DNA of 64,000 nt. Origin: Loktanella sp. IMCC34160. Lineage in GTDB: Bacteria; Pseudomonadota; Alphaproteobacteria; Rhodobacterales; Rhodobacteraceae. Shown one piece after another: positions 15,104-23,787 of the stretch. The notes under the pieces were generated by a model that saw only the letters and a program-made list of their open reading frames with translations, made no database searches and had not been told where the DNA came from. The stretch covers positions 310,001-374,000 of the forward strand of contig NZ_SELP01000004.1 of NCBI RefSeq assembly GCF_004145845.1, in the 5' to 3' direction. The translations under genes and the position numbers were made by a program. How positions within the stretch are numbered: position 1 is the stretch's first letter; each line of letters begins with the position of its first letter.

Positions 15104-16216
15104 CTAGTGACTTGCGCCCGGTCCCTTCGCATCGGCAAGGCAGGACAGCGGCGCGGTTGGGTCCGCCTGGCATTGGCTGATCAGATCGGCTTGATGGATC
15201 TCGCATTGCACGATCAGCGGACCGCTCAGCAACCCGCCCCCGACGTTCTGGCAATCGCAGGTGATGGCGCTGCAGTCGGTCGTCCCGGCGACCAGCTCTT
15301 CGGCGAGTTTGAAGGCATCGCCGCACCATGCCCCCAGAACCGGGATCGCTTCGCAGATGTTTTGCAGCACGCCCTTGGCGAGGTTGCTGTCCCAAGGCCC
15401 TTTCGACAGACGGTTCAGGTTGTCGCTGATCTGCTGATAGGCCGCGTGATCGAACTGGCCCGTTTCGATCGCATTGGCGACGAGGTTCATCGCCTTAGTC
15501 GATTCCCCGTACATTTCGTTGTTCCAGGCCAGTGTGTCGATGAACATCTCGTAGCCAAGCTGATTGACGCCGAACGCCGGGATCGGCGGGGCGATGCTGA
15601 CCATGGTTTTCAGGAAATCCTTTGTCGCGGCGGCGTCCATTTCGGCAAGGTTCGGCGCGTCGCGGGCGACCTTGGCGGCCGCGGCCAGTTTGCTGAGGAT
15701 ATCGGTCGCGGTTCCGCCCAGCCCCTCAAGCCCGCTTGCCTCGGAAATTGCGTCGGCGACGCTGGGCAGTCCGGCCTTAGACGCCGCGCTGTTCAGGTTG
15801 GAAATCGCGTCGTCTAAGGCAATGGCGGCAGAGGGAAGAAGGGTTCCGTCCTCCTGCATGGCCCCCACGGTTTCCAGAAGCGGTGCAAGGATGTCGCCAT
15901 AGGCCTGAACATCGGTGATCTCGCCCGAGGCGGCCAAGGTTCCAAGCGCCTCAAGCATGGCGGCGGGGCCGGCCTCGATCGTCGCTTGCTGCCCAAGAAG
16001 CGAGGCCGTGATCCGCGCGTCGGGGGCGTCCGGGTGGGCGGCGGCGATCCTCTCGATCTCGCGCAGCGCCGCTGCCCGTTCGGCGGTGGTGGTCGCCGCC
16101 GACAGCCGTGCGCCCGCGTTTTCCATGGCCTGCCGGGCCTCGGCGGGCCAGTCCTGCGCAACGGCCGGGGCGACAAACAGCGCCAGGCTCAGGAAAATTG
16201 CTGTGATCGTGCGCAT
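15104..16216 (-). CDS. Secreted helical protein with Cys-rich C-terminal tail
   Basis: 370 residues with a signal peptide (MRTITAIFLSLALFVAPAVA, cleavage before QDWPA). The first 200 mature residues are alanine-rich and helical. The C-terminal part contains clustered cysteines (NICEAIPVLGAWCGDAF, TTDCSAITCDCQNVGG, VQCEIHQ, SQCQ, LSCLAD), which suggests disulfide bonds in the periplasm. I recognise no family. Neighbours on the same strand (M48 protease, DedA) give no clear lead. The start ATG 16216 follows GGAGGGGGACAG, a strong ribosome-binding site. Confidence 0.78.
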   Translation of the reverse strand: MRTITAIFLSLALFVAPAVAQDWPAEARQAMENAGARLSAATTTAERAAALREIERIAAAHPDAPDARITASLLGQQATIEAGPAAMLEALGTLAASGEITDVQAYGDILAPLLETVGAMQEDGTLLPSAAIALDDAISNLNSAASKAGLPSVADAISEASGLEGLGGTATDILSKLAAAAKVARDAPNLAEMDAAATKDFLKTMVSIAPPIPAFGVNQLGYEMFIDTLAWNNEMYGESTKAMNLVANAIETGQFDHAAYQQISDNLNRLSKGPWDSNLAKGVLQNICEAIPVLGAWCGDAFKLAEELVAGTTDCSAITCDCQNVGGGLLSGPLIVQCEIHQADLISQCQADPTAPLSCLADAKGPGASH

Positions 16217-16299
16217 CTGTCCCCCTCCGACTGATTGGGGCCATCATACCATATCGGGCCAAATGCCCAAAGTTGGCGGATCGGCGCAGGGGGGGCGAG

Positions 16300-16905
16300 C
16301 TAGCGGGTGCGCTGGGATTGGGCGTGATCGGCCCTCCGCCACAGCCATATCCCCAGCCCGATTGTAACGGCCCCGGCGGCCAGAAGCCCGGACAGGTTTC
16401 CGGCGATATCGGCGATGGCGCTGATCTGACCGGCGAAAACGAACCCCAGACCTACATAGACGGCGACCCATGTCGCCTCTCCGGCCATGTCCCAGCCGAA
16501 GAACCGGGGCCAGCGCATCCCGGCGATCCCGGCGGCTAGGTTCACGTAAGGACCAAGCGGTGAGAAGAGCCAGCGCGACAAGTAAACACCGATACCGCCC
16601 CATTCGCGGGTCTTGTCCTGCGCCTTTTGCAGGATCGCGCCGCGTTTCGGGTGCCGCGCCATCCAGCCCGACAGGTGCCGCCCGCCGATCCGCCCGATCC
16701 CGTAACCGACCTGATCCCCCAGCACCGCCCCGACCCAGGCCGCCCCGGTCACGGTGTAAAGGTCCAGATCGCCGGACGCAGCAAAGGCCCCGCCCGCCAG
16801 CATCATCAGCGAGGATGGAACCGGCAAGGCAAGACAACTGAGGAACGTTCCAAGAAACAGCGCGGCCACCCCATAGGTGGTGATCAACGACAGGACCGTT
16901 TCCAT
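16300..16905 (-). CDS. DedA-family membrane protein
   Basis: 201 residues from ATG 16905. Features of the DedA/VTT family are visible: FLSCLALPVPSSLMMLAGG near the N-terminus, the re-entrant segment GDQVGYGIGRIGG, and RWLFSPLGPYVNLAAGIAGM, plus a final membrane helix. DedA proteins act in lipid-carrier (undecaprenyl phosphate) recycling or phospholipid scrambling in the inner membrane. The start codon overlaps the stop of the preceding gene (TGATG), so it is the third gene of a tightly packed operon. Confidence 0.9.
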   Translation of the reverse strand: METVLSLITTYGVAALFLGTFLSCLALPVPSSLMMLAGGAFAASGDLDLYTVTGAAWVGAVLGDQVGYGIGRIGGRHLSGWMARHPKRGAILQKAQDKTREWGGIGVYLSRWLFSPLGPYVNLAAGIAGMRWPRFFGWDMAGEATWVAVYVGLGFVFAGQISAIADIAGNLSGLLAAGAVTIGLGIWLWRRADHAQSQRTR

Positions 16906-17261
16906 CAGTCGCCCCGCGCGGCCCGGTGCGCCTGTGCCGCGGCCTCGATCCGGGACTGAAGCTCTCTCAGGGTGATCCCCTGCGCCGCCGCGACCTCGCC
17001 CATGGTGATCCTTTGGCGCGGGCCGTCTGCGTCCAGACCCAAAATCGGGATCAACACCTCTGGCGGCAGCCCGTAGGACATGCCGACATAATTGGGCGGC
17101 ATCCAGGGTTCGAGCGGTTGGTCCAGATGCGCCGGGTCCGCCCAATAGATCGCCTGCCGCACCGTTCGCACTCCGAAAAACGCCGTGGCCGCGAGGGCGG
17201 CGGCAAACAGCAGGGTCAGCAAACGGTGGTGGGTCCAGAGGTGGCGCAGCCGGGTCAGCAC
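16905..17261 (-). CDS. Small single-pass membrane protein with helix-turn-helix-like tail
   Basis: 118 residues from a GTG start at 17261. One N-terminal transmembrane segment (LLTLLFAAALAATAFFGV, about 14-31) is followed by a periplasmic segment with QPLEPWMPPNYVGMSYGLPPE and a C-terminal part (ITMGEVAAAQGITLRELQSRIEAA) that looks like a short helix-turn-helix. It overlaps the M24-type gene by 7 bases and the DedA gene by 1, so it belongs to that operon. No known function. Confidence 0.75.
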   Translation of the reverse strand: MLTRLRHLWTHHRLLTLLFAAALAATAFFGVRTVRQAIYWADPAHLDQPLEPWMPPNYVGMSYGLPPEVLIPILGLDADGPRQRITMGEVAAAQGITLRELQSRIEAAAQAHRAARGD

Positions 17262-18400
17262 ATCAGAAGTCCAAGATCGTGGCGCGAGAGCCGTTCGACC
17301 CCCTTATCCCCCACCAGCACCGAATGGCCAAGGGTCATCGCCGCGCCGCTGTGGCTGTCCATCAGGATCATGTGCAGGAAAAAGACCTGCCCCTCCAGCA
17401 TCGGCAGCGGGTTGCCTTCGTAGAACATCGGGAAGTCCACCCAGATCGGGTTATAGACCGCCCCCATCCCATAGCCGCAGGCCTGAAGCCGGGCGTGATG
17501 CAGCCCGTGCGCATCGAAGACCCGCGCATGGGCGTCGAACACATCGCCCATGGGCGCGCCGGGCCGGATCGCGGCCTCGCAGGCCTCGATCGCCTCGACC
17601 GTGGCTGCGTGCATCCGGCGATGCGCCTCCGAGACCTCTCCGACCACGATGGTCCGCATCATGGCCGCGTGATAGCGGGCATAGGTGCCCGACCATTCCA
17701 GCGTCAGCTGGTCCTGCGGATCCAGATGTCGCCGTCCGGAATAGTAACGGCACAAAAGCGCGCCGGGACCGGACCCGATGATGAACTCGTTCCCCGCATA
17801 ATCGCCGCCGCCCTTGAACACGGCCCCCTGCATCGCGGCCAGAATGTCCCCTTCAAAGGCGCCTGCGCGGGTAATCTCCAGTGCGGCGTCCAGCGCATCG
17901 TCCGAGAGGGCGGCGGCGCGGCGGTGCATGTCGATCTCGGCCCGGGATTTGTGGCGGCGCAGGCCCCGGATCAGGTCGGAGGCGTCGGTCAGGCCGGGAA
18001 GGACCGCGCGCAGCCGTTGGCCGTTGTAGTCGGTCAGCCCCGCCGTCTGGCTTTCGAACCCGATCTGCCCCGACACGCCAAGATCGGCCAAGAGCCGGGC
18101 CAGATCGTCGGCGGGGTTCGCGCCTTCGACCTCGGTCCAGATGTGGATCTGATCGTCCGTCAGGGTCGAGGTCAGCCGCGCCTGCCGCAGGTCCGGCATC
18201 CGTGTCAGCAGATGCAGATCGCCCCGCGCGGTCAGCACCATGCATTGGAACATGGCAAAGCCGAAGGTGTCATAGCCGCTGATCCAGAAATGGCTTTCCG
18301 GGGCAAACATCAGGATCGCGTCCAGCCCTTCGGCCTGAAGGGCTTCGGTGGCGCGGGCTTGGCGGGCGGCATATTCGGCCGGGGTGAAATGCAATGTCAT
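17255..18400 (-). CDS. M24-fold (creatinase/ectoine-hydrolase-like) protein without metal ligands
   Basis: 381 residues: an N-terminal creatinase domain (GLDAILMFAPESHFWISGYD) followed by the pita-bread domain (LRRHKSRAEIDMHRRAA, RTIVVGEVSEAHRRMH, FFLHMILMDSHSGAAMTLGH). The five metal ligands of Xaa-Pro peptidases are not conserved: the first Asp is E235, the second is A246, the His is Y310 in CGYGMG, and the late glutamates are replaced by His. This pattern fits metal-independent creatinase or ectoine-hydrolase-type C-N hydrolases. Substrate unknown. First gene of an operon with the small membrane protein and DedA. Confidence 0.85.
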   Translation of the reverse strand: MTLHFTPAEYAARQARATEALQAEGLDAILMFAPESHFWISGYDTFGFAMFQCMVLTARGDLHLLTRMPDLRQARLTSTLTDDQIHIWTEVEGANPADDLARLLADLGVSGQIGFESQTAGLTDYNGQRLRAVLPGLTDASDLIRGLRRHKSRAEIDMHRRAAALSDDALDAALEITRAGAFEGDILAAMQGAVFKGGGDYAGNEFIIGSGPGALLCRYYSGRRHLDPQDQLTLEWSGTYARYHAAMMRTIVVGEVSEAHRRMHAATVEAIEACEAAIRPGAPMGDVFDAHARVFDAHGLHHARLQACGYGMGAVYNPIWVDFPMFYEGNPLPMLEGQVFFLHMILMDSHSGAAMTLGHSVLVGDKGVERLSRHDLGLLMC

Positions 18401-18462
18401 GGGCGCATGAGGGGCCGGGCGATCCGCCCGGTCAAGCCCATCCGCGACATGCCCTGCCGTGT

Positions 18463-19128
18463 TCAGTATCCCAGCCGGTCGCGCATGAAGGCCAGCGCGA
18501 CAGACAGCCCGTCCGGCGCGATCCCGTGCGCGGTGCCCTTCATCACATGGGCATAGACCTCTTCCCAGCCCGCGCCTTGCAGGGCCTCTGCCGCCTCGGG
18601 CAGGGACTGCACCGGCACAACATCGTCCTGATCGCCATGAACCAGCAGAACGGGCGGGCGGCAGGTCGCCTCGTCCGCCAGAAGCTCGGGCTGCAACAGC
18701 CGCCCGGAAAAGGCGCAGATGCCCGCCACCGGGTCTTCACGGCGCGGGGCGACGTGCAGCGACATCATCGTGCCTTGGGAAAAGCCGAACAGCATGACCT
18801 GTTCGGGCAGCAGGTCTTCGTCGACCATCACCCCGTCCAGAAAGGCGTTCAGATCTTCGGCGGCGCGGCGCAATCCGGCCTCTGCCTCTTCCTCGGACGA
18901 ACCATCAATCCACGGGATCGGAAACCATTGGAACCCGAAGGGCGCCCCGGCGCAGGCCTCGGGCGCGTCGGGGGCCAGAAACAGGGTGTCGGGCATATGT
19001 TCGCCCAGAGGGTCGGCCAGCCCGAGAAGGTCCGCGCCATTGGCGCCATAGCCGTGCAGGAAGATGACCGCGCTGCGCATCTCTCCGGAAATGGGGTCGC
19101 GGCGGCCCGCTGTCAGTGCCCGTGTCAT
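18463..19128 (-). CDS. Alpha/beta-hydrolase, carboxylesterase/phospholipase family
   Basis: 221 residues from ATG 19128. Family motifs are the oxyanion region FLHGYGANGADL, the nucleophile elbow GFSQG, the acid in VHGDQDDVVP, and the final histidine in KGTAHGI. This is the short cytoplasmic esterase group that includes lysophospholipase and acyl-protein-thioesterase-like enzymes; the natural substrate is unknown. It overlaps the preceding glycosylase gene by ATGA, so it is translated from the same mRNA. A longer upstream start would run into that gene. Confidence 0.9.
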   Translation of the reverse strand: MTRALTAGRRDPISGEMRSAVIFLHGYGANGADLLGLADPLGEHMPDTLFLAPDAPEACAGAPFGFQWFPIPWIDGSSEEEAEAGLRRAAEDLNAFLDGVMVDEDLLPEQVMLFGFSQGTMMSLHVAPRREDPVAGICAFSGRLLQPELLADEATCRPPVLLVHGDQDDVVPVQSLPEAAEALQGAGWEEVYAHVMKGTAHGIAPDGLSVALAFMRDRLGY

Positions 19129-19757
19129 CGAATGCCTTCCCTTTGTTTCGCGACCCTGTAGTAGGCCCAGAGAAGCCGGGCCGCAACTGCCGCCCAAGGG
19201 GACCAGTCGGCGGCCATGCCGCGCAGGGCCTTTTCCGAGGGGCGGTCGGGCAGGTCAAAGACGATCCGCGCGGATTCCTGCAGCGCCAGATCGCCCGCGG
19301 CAAAGACATCGGCCCGGCCCAGCGCGAACATGGCGTATATCTCGGCCGTCCAACGCCCGATCCCGGTGATCGCGGTCAGGGTGGCGATCACCTGATCGTC
19401 AGGCAGATGGGCCAACCCGTCCCAATCCACGCCCGCCTCGGCCAGCGCCTTGGCATAGCGGGCCTTTGGGCGGGACAAGCCAAGCGCGCGCAGGTCTTCC
19501 TCGGTCACCGCAAGGACAGCAGGTTCCGTTGTCAGCCCCGCGCCGTCCAGCCGTCCCCAGATCGCGGCGGCAGAGGCGGTCGAGACCTGCTGGCCCACGA
19601 TGGCCGACAAGAGCGCGCCAAATCCGGCAGGCGACCGGCGCAGGGGCAGGGGGGTGCACAGCGGCAGGATGCGGGCGAATTCCGGCACTTGCGCTGCCAG
19701 CCAGTCGGCGCCCTCGGCCACGCAGGCCCCCGTTTCGATGATCCGTCCGACAGTCAT
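19125..19757 (-). CDS. DNA-3-methyladenine glycosylase, AlkA type
   Basis: 210 residues from ATG 19757. The helix-hairpin-helix and glycine/proline-rich loop is LTAITGIGRWTAEIYAMF, followed by the catalytic aspartate in AAGDLALQ. LSAIVGQQVSTASAAAIW is the conserved early helix. The enzyme excises alkylated bases in base-excision repair. At 210 residues it is the short form without the extra N-terminal domain of E. coli AlkA. It is divergent from the MFS gene and couples to the esterase gene through an ATGA overlap. Confidence 0.91.
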   Translation of the reverse strand: MTVGRIIETGACVAEGADWLAAQVPEFARILPLCTPLPLRRSPAGFGALLSAIVGQQVSTASAAAIWGRLDGAGLTTEPAVLAVTEEDLRALGLSRPKARYAKALAEAGVDWDGLAHLPDDQVIATLTAITGIGRWTAEIYAMFALGRADVFAAGDLALQESARIVFDLPDRPSEKALRGMAADWSPWAAVAARLLWAYYRVAKQREGIR

Positions 19758-19857
19758 GGATCGTCTGTGGCATGGGCTGTGCGGCGGCGCAATCACCCAT
19801 GCGCCCGCGCGAATATGTCCATTGCCATTCCCGGCGCCGGGGACTACCGATTTCGCC

Positions 19858-21099
19858 ATGACGGACATGACCCATATCCCCGACACGGACCGGATCGCGA
19901 AACGCAACGTGATCGTTCTGGTTCTGGCGCAGGCCATCCTTGGCGCGCAGATGCCCATGATCTTCACCATCGGTGGACTTGCCGGGCAGCAGATGGTGCA
20001 GGGCACGGCGATTGCCTGCCTTGCGACCTTGCCGATCTCGCTGATCGTCTTCGGGTCGATGACGACCGCGCCCTGGCTGTCGCCGCTGATGCAGGCGCGG
20101 GGCCGCCGGTTCGGTTTTGTGCTTGGCGCGCTGGCGGCGGCCTTTGGCGCGGCGGTGTCGGCGCTGGGCCTCTACACAGGGTCGTTCGTCACCTTGCTGA
20201 TCGGGTCCTATTTCATCGGCATCTACATGTCGGCGCAGGGCTTCTATCGCTTTGCCGCGACCGATATGGCCTCGGACGCCTATAAGCCAAAGGCGATTTC
20301 CTACGTCATGGCAGGCGGGCTGGCGGCAGCGATCATCGGGCCGCAGTTGAACAAGCTGGTGGCCGAAAGCTTTGTCGTCCTCTACCTCGGGTCCTACCTT
20401 GCGGTTGTGGCGCTGAACCTGTTCGGGTCGCTTTTGTTTTTCGGCCTGCGACTGCCCAAGGGCACGCGGGGCCAGCCGATACAGGCAGACGCACCCGCCA
20501 GCCGCACCCGTGGCCAGATGCTGCGCGATCCCCATATTGTGGTGGCCATGGTCGTGGGTATGGTGTCCTACGCGCTGATGAACCTTGTCATGACATCGAC
20601 CCCGTTGGCGGTGGTCGGATGCGGGTTCGAGACCGGCGATGCGGCGGATGTGGTCACCGCCCACGTGCTGGCGATGTATATCCCGTCGTTCTTCACCGGC
20701 CATCTGATCGCGCGGTTCGGCACCACCCGGATCATGGCGCTGGGCCTTGTGATCCTTGCCGGGGCCGGGGCGGTGGCGCTGACCGGGGTAACGCTTGAGA
20801 ACTTCTTTGTCGCGCTGGTCCTTCTTGGCATCGGCTGGAACTTTGGGTTCATCGGGGCGACGACCCTGCTGACCAAATCCCACGCCCCGCATGAACGCGG
20901 GGTGATTCAGGGGTTCAACGATCTGTTCGTCTTCGGCGGGGTCACCGTGGCCTCGATGGCGTCGGGCGGGCTGATGAACTGTTCCGGCGGCAGCCCGATC
21001 GAAGGCTGGACGGCCGTGAACCTCGCCATGGCGCCGTTCCTTGCACTGGCGGGCGGGGCGCTTATCTGGCTGGTGATGAAACCGAAGTCGGTCGCCTGA
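19858..21099 (+). CDS. MFS transporter
   Basis: 413 residues with about twelve hydrophobic segments and the MFS-like motif QARGRRFGFVLGA between helices 2 and 3. The family-level call is solid; the substrate is not readable. The region VGCGFETGDAADVVTAHVLAMYIPSFFTGHLIARFG resembles the second-half motif of drug or metabolite exporters. It is divergent from the AlkA-type gene across 100 bases. A multi-hairpin repeat element begins 13 bases after its stop. Confidence 0.88.
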   Translation: MTDMTHIPDTDRIAKRNVIVLVLAQAILGAQMPMIFTIGGLAGQQMVQGTAIACLATLPISLIVFGSMTTAPWLSPLMQARGRRFGFVLGALAAAFGAAVSALGLYTGSFVTLLIGSYFIGIYMSAQGFYRFAATDMASDAYKPKAISYVMAGGLAAAIIGPQLNKLVAESFVVLYLGSYLAVVALNLFGSLLFFGLRLPKGTRGQPIQADAPASRTRGQMLRDPHIVVAMVVGMVSYALMNLVMTSTPLAVVGCGFETGDAADVVTAHVLAMYIPSFFTGHLIARFGTTRIMALGLVILAGAGAVALTGVTLENFFVALVLLGIGWNFGFIGATTLLTKSHAPHERGVIQGFNDLFVFGGVTVASMASGGLMNCSGGSPIEGWTAVNLAMAPFLALAGGALIWLVMKPKSVA

Positions 21100-21111
21100 C
21101 CATTCGGGGAC

Positions 21112-21313
21112 GGTGGGTCAAGACCCACCTTACCCGGGGGCGCTTCGCCCCCCATCCTGAAAACTCATGACCCCCAGAGGATATTTCCAACCCAAAGAAG
21201 AGTGGACAGTGAGCCCAGCCCCCTTCTTTGGGTCAATAAATATCCCGGGGTGAATGGCCCGGAACGGGCCAGAGGGGCAGAGCCCCTGACCGTAAGGTGG
21301 GTTTCAACCCACC
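21112..21313. repeat. Composite multi-hairpin repeat element A
   Basis: About 202 bp in ordered parts: palindrome GGTGGGTCAAGACCCACC (21112-21129); hairpin GGGGGCG/CGCCCCC (21136-21152); a spaced inverted repeat GGATATTT..ACCCAAAGAAG (21179-21200) against CTTCTTTGGGT..AAATATCC (21223-21245); hairpin GGCCCG/CGGGCC (21256-21270); hairpin AGGGGC/GCCCCT (21273-21287); palindrome GGTGGGTTTCAACCCACC (21296-21313). The same order recurs at 43500-43686. It lies between two convergent genes. Confidence 0.9.
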
Positions 21314-21325
21314 GCCCCGAGACGG

Positions 21326-22084
21326 TCACTGTGCCAAGAGCAATCGAAGTTTCTTGGAAAATGGGCTCAGGCCCACCGCGCCCTGGGCAACCCGCTCGGG
21401 ACTTTGGATTATCTGCTCAAGCAGGGGCCGGGTTTGCCATGCTTCTTTCAGGGCGGCGCGGGCGGGTTTCGGAATTCCCGCATGATGGCGGATGTTCCGG
21501 GCGAATGCCGCGTCCAGTGCCTTTCGTGCCAAGTCTGCAATCGCCTCGGCCCGGCCATCGACCAGCGGGATGCGTTTGCGGGATTCCAGGTCGGGGACGG
21601 CCTGAAGGAACCGCACCAGCGCGGTTGCCTTGCCCAGTTCGGTGACCGCAGGTGCCGCCGTGACATGCGCCCCAAGACAGCGCGCCGCCACCCACATCAA
21701 CGCCCCGCCGGTATGGTCAAGGTATTCGTCGAAATGGGCCTGATCCTCGAAGGCTTCCTTGTAGATGTCCCAACGGCGGGCCACGACCATCCGGTCCAGA
21801 ACGGCAGCGGTTTCCGGGGTCAGGATCTGGGCCAATGGCCCCACGACCTCATGCGCGCGGGGCTTTTTGCCGTCGCGGATTTCTTCCAGCGCGTCGCGCC
21901 ACCATTGCAGGCGCATCTCTGCGATCATCGGTTCTTCGGTCACCCAGGGCGCGCGGGCGACCTCGAGGTTGAAGGCATAAAGCGGAAACAGCACGCGCCG
22001 CGCGGCAGGCGGTGCCGCCATCGCGGCAAGGAACCGGTCCGGATCGCCCCGTTCGACCAGCGCGGCGCAGGCGTTCAGGCTCAC
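21326..22084 (-). CDS. Squalene/phytoene-synthase-fold protein, NDUFAF6-like
   Basis: 252 residues from GTG 22084, whose GTGA overlaps the cimA stop. The fold signature is LFPLYAFNLEVARAP and MIAEMRLQWWRDALEEI, as in the complex I assembly factor NDUFAF6 group. The Asp-rich catalytic motifs of true squalene or phytoene synthases are not visible. I therefore infer a non-catalytic or assembly role rather than terpenoid synthesis. Carotenoid synthase cannot be excluded by eye, but no carotenoid gene is nearby. Last gene of a cimA-linked transcript that ends at composite repeat A. Confidence 0.82.
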   Translation of the reverse strand: MSLNACAALVERGDPDRFLAAMAAPPAARRVLFPLYAFNLEVARAPWVTEEPMIAEMRLQWWRDALEEIRDGKKPRAHEVVGPLAQILTPETAAVLDRMVVARRWDIYKEAFEDQAHFDEYLDHTGGALMWVAARCLGAHVTAAPAVTELGKATALVRFLQAVPDLESRKRIPLVDGRAEAIADLARKALDAAFARNIRHHAGIPKPARAALKEAWQTRPLLEQIIQSPERVAQGAVGLSPFSKKLRLLLAQ

Positions 22085-23703
22085 GCGGCAGCCCCGCCCT
22101 GCACCAGCTTCCAATTGATCCCGTCCAGCAGCGCATCAAAGGCCGCGTCGACGATATTCGCGCTGACGCCCACCGTGGCCCAGCGGCGGCCGGCGCCGTC
22201 CTGAAAATCAATGATGACGCGCGTCACCGCCTCGGTCCCGCCGTTGGTGATGCGCACCTTGAAGTCCACGAGGCGCATATCGTCGATCTGTTCCTGATAC
22301 CGGCCAAGGTCGGACTTCAGCGCCTGCCACAGGGCGTTCACCGGCCCGTCGTCCGACAGGTCGCTGGCATGTTCGTTCTTGAAGAAGCTCGTCCGGGTTT
22401 CCCCGTCGATCTGGACGGTCACCACGGCCTCTGACTCCACCACCAGTTTGCCCTTGGCGTTGCGGCGGCGTTCCGAAATCACGCGGTAGCGTTCCACCTC
22501 GAAGAAATGCGGCAGAAGCGCCAGTTCTTCCCGCGCCAGCAGTTCGAACGACGCCTGCGCGGTGTCATAGCTGTAACCAAGTGCCTCTTTCATCTTGATG
22601 GCGTCAAGGATGCGGGGCAGGGCGGCTTCGTCCTTGTCCACGGTCAACCCGGCGTCCGACAGCCGCTTGCGCAGGTTCGACTGCCCGGCCTGATTGGACA
22701 TGGGGATGATCCGCGTGTTGCCGACCAAGGCCGGGTCAACGTGTTCATAGGTGGTCGGGTCCTTCAGGATCGCGCTGGCGTGCAGCCCGGCCTTATGCGC
22801 AAAGGCCGAGGCGCCGACATAGGGGGCCTGCTTCACCGGTACCCGGTTCAGGATGTCATCCAGCATAAGGCTGACCCGGCGCAGGTCCATCAGCGCATCG
22901 GCGTCGATCCCGGTATCCAGCGTGCTGGCAAAGGGCTCCTTCAGCAGAAGCGTCGGGATCAGGCTGGTCAGGTTGGCGTTGCCGCAGCGTTCGCCCAGCC
23001 CGTTCAACGTGCCCTGCACCTGCCGCGCGCCCGCCTCGATCGCGGCCAGCGAATTGGCCACGGCATTTCCGGTGTCGTCATGGGTGTGAATGCCCAGCCT
23101 GTCGCCGGGGAGGCCTGCCGCGATCACCGCACCCACGATCCGGCCTACCTCGGTCGGCAGGGCGCCGCCGTTGGTGTCGCACAGAACGATCCAGCGGGCG
23201 CCCGCGTCCAGCGCCGCCCGCAGACAGTCGAGCGCATAGTCGGGGTTCGCCTTGTAGCCATCGAAGAAATGTTCGGCGTCAAACAGCGCCTCGCGCCCCT
23301 CGGCCACCAGATGGGCGACAGAGGCGCGGATGTTGTCGATGTTTTCCTCCAGCGTGATGCCAAGGGCAGCGGTCACGTGGAAATCATGGGTCTTGCCCAC
23401 AAGGCAGACCGCGGGGGTGCCGGCGTTCATCACCGCCGACAGCACCTCGTCATTGGCCGCCGACCGGCCTGCCCGCTTGGTCATGCCAAAGGCGGTCATG
23501 GTGGCGCGGGTCTTGGGGGCATCGGCGAAAAAGTCGCTGTCGGTGGGGTTCGCCCCGGGCCAGCCACCTTCGATATAGTCCACGCCCAACCCGTCAAGCG
23601 CCTGCGCGATGCGGGTCTTTTCGGCGGTCGAGAATTGCACGCCCTGCGTCTGCTGCCCGTCGCGCAGGGTGGTGTCGTAGATATACAGCCGATCCTTGGT
23701 CAT
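22081..23703 (-). CDS. cimA: (R)-citramalate synthase
   Basis: 540 residues. It belongs to the 2-isopropylmalate-synthase-like family: catalytic TTLRDGQQ (11-18), GGWPGANP, HTHDDTGNAVANS, and a C-terminal LeuA-dimer regulatory domain (RLVDFKVRITNGGTEAVTRV). Citramalate synthase condenses pyruvate and acetyl-CoA, opening the threonine-independent route to 2-oxobutyrate and isoleucine. The long two-domain form with VDYIEGGWPG matches CimA rather than LeuA. It follows cysS in the same direction after 163 bases that contain a strong inverted repeat. Its stop overlaps the start of the NDUFAF6-like gene. Confidence 0.93.
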   Translation of the reverse strand: MTKDRLYIYDTTLRDGQQTQGVQFSTAEKTRIAQALDGLGVDYIEGGWPGANPTDSDFFADAPKTRATMTAFGMTKRAGRSAANDEVLSAVMNAGTPAVCLVGKTHDFHVTAALGITLEENIDNIRASVAHLVAEGREALFDAEHFFDGYKANPDYALDCLRAALDAGARWIVLCDTNGGALPTEVGRIVGAVIAAGLPGDRLGIHTHDDTGNAVANSLAAIEAGARQVQGTLNGLGERCGNANLTSLIPTLLLKEPFASTLDTGIDADALMDLRRVSLMLDDILNRVPVKQAPYVGASAFAHKAGLHASAILKDPTTYEHVDPALVGNTRIIPMSNQAGQSNLRKRLSDAGLTVDKDEAALPRILDAIKMKEALGYSYDTAQASFELLAREELALLPHFFEVERYRVISERRRNAKGKLVVESEAVVTVQIDGETRTSFFKNEHASDLSDDGPVNALWQALKSDLGRYQEQIDDMRLVDFKVRITNGGTEAVTRVIIDFQDGAGRRWATVGVSANIVDAAFDALLDGINWKLVQGGAAA

Positions 23704-23787
23704 TTCCCTGCTCCTTCGGCCTGTGTCTTTGCCCCAATGCCCAGTCCCGTCGGTTCAATCGGTCTCGTCCGGGTCGCGCAGCGGACC

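Noticed and set aside
21326-22084. Carotenoid or hopanoid biosynthesis gene
   Set aside because: The fold matches squalene/phytoene synthases, but I see no Asp-rich motifs and no partner genes, and the pattern LQWWRDALEEI fits the NDUFAF6-like group better.
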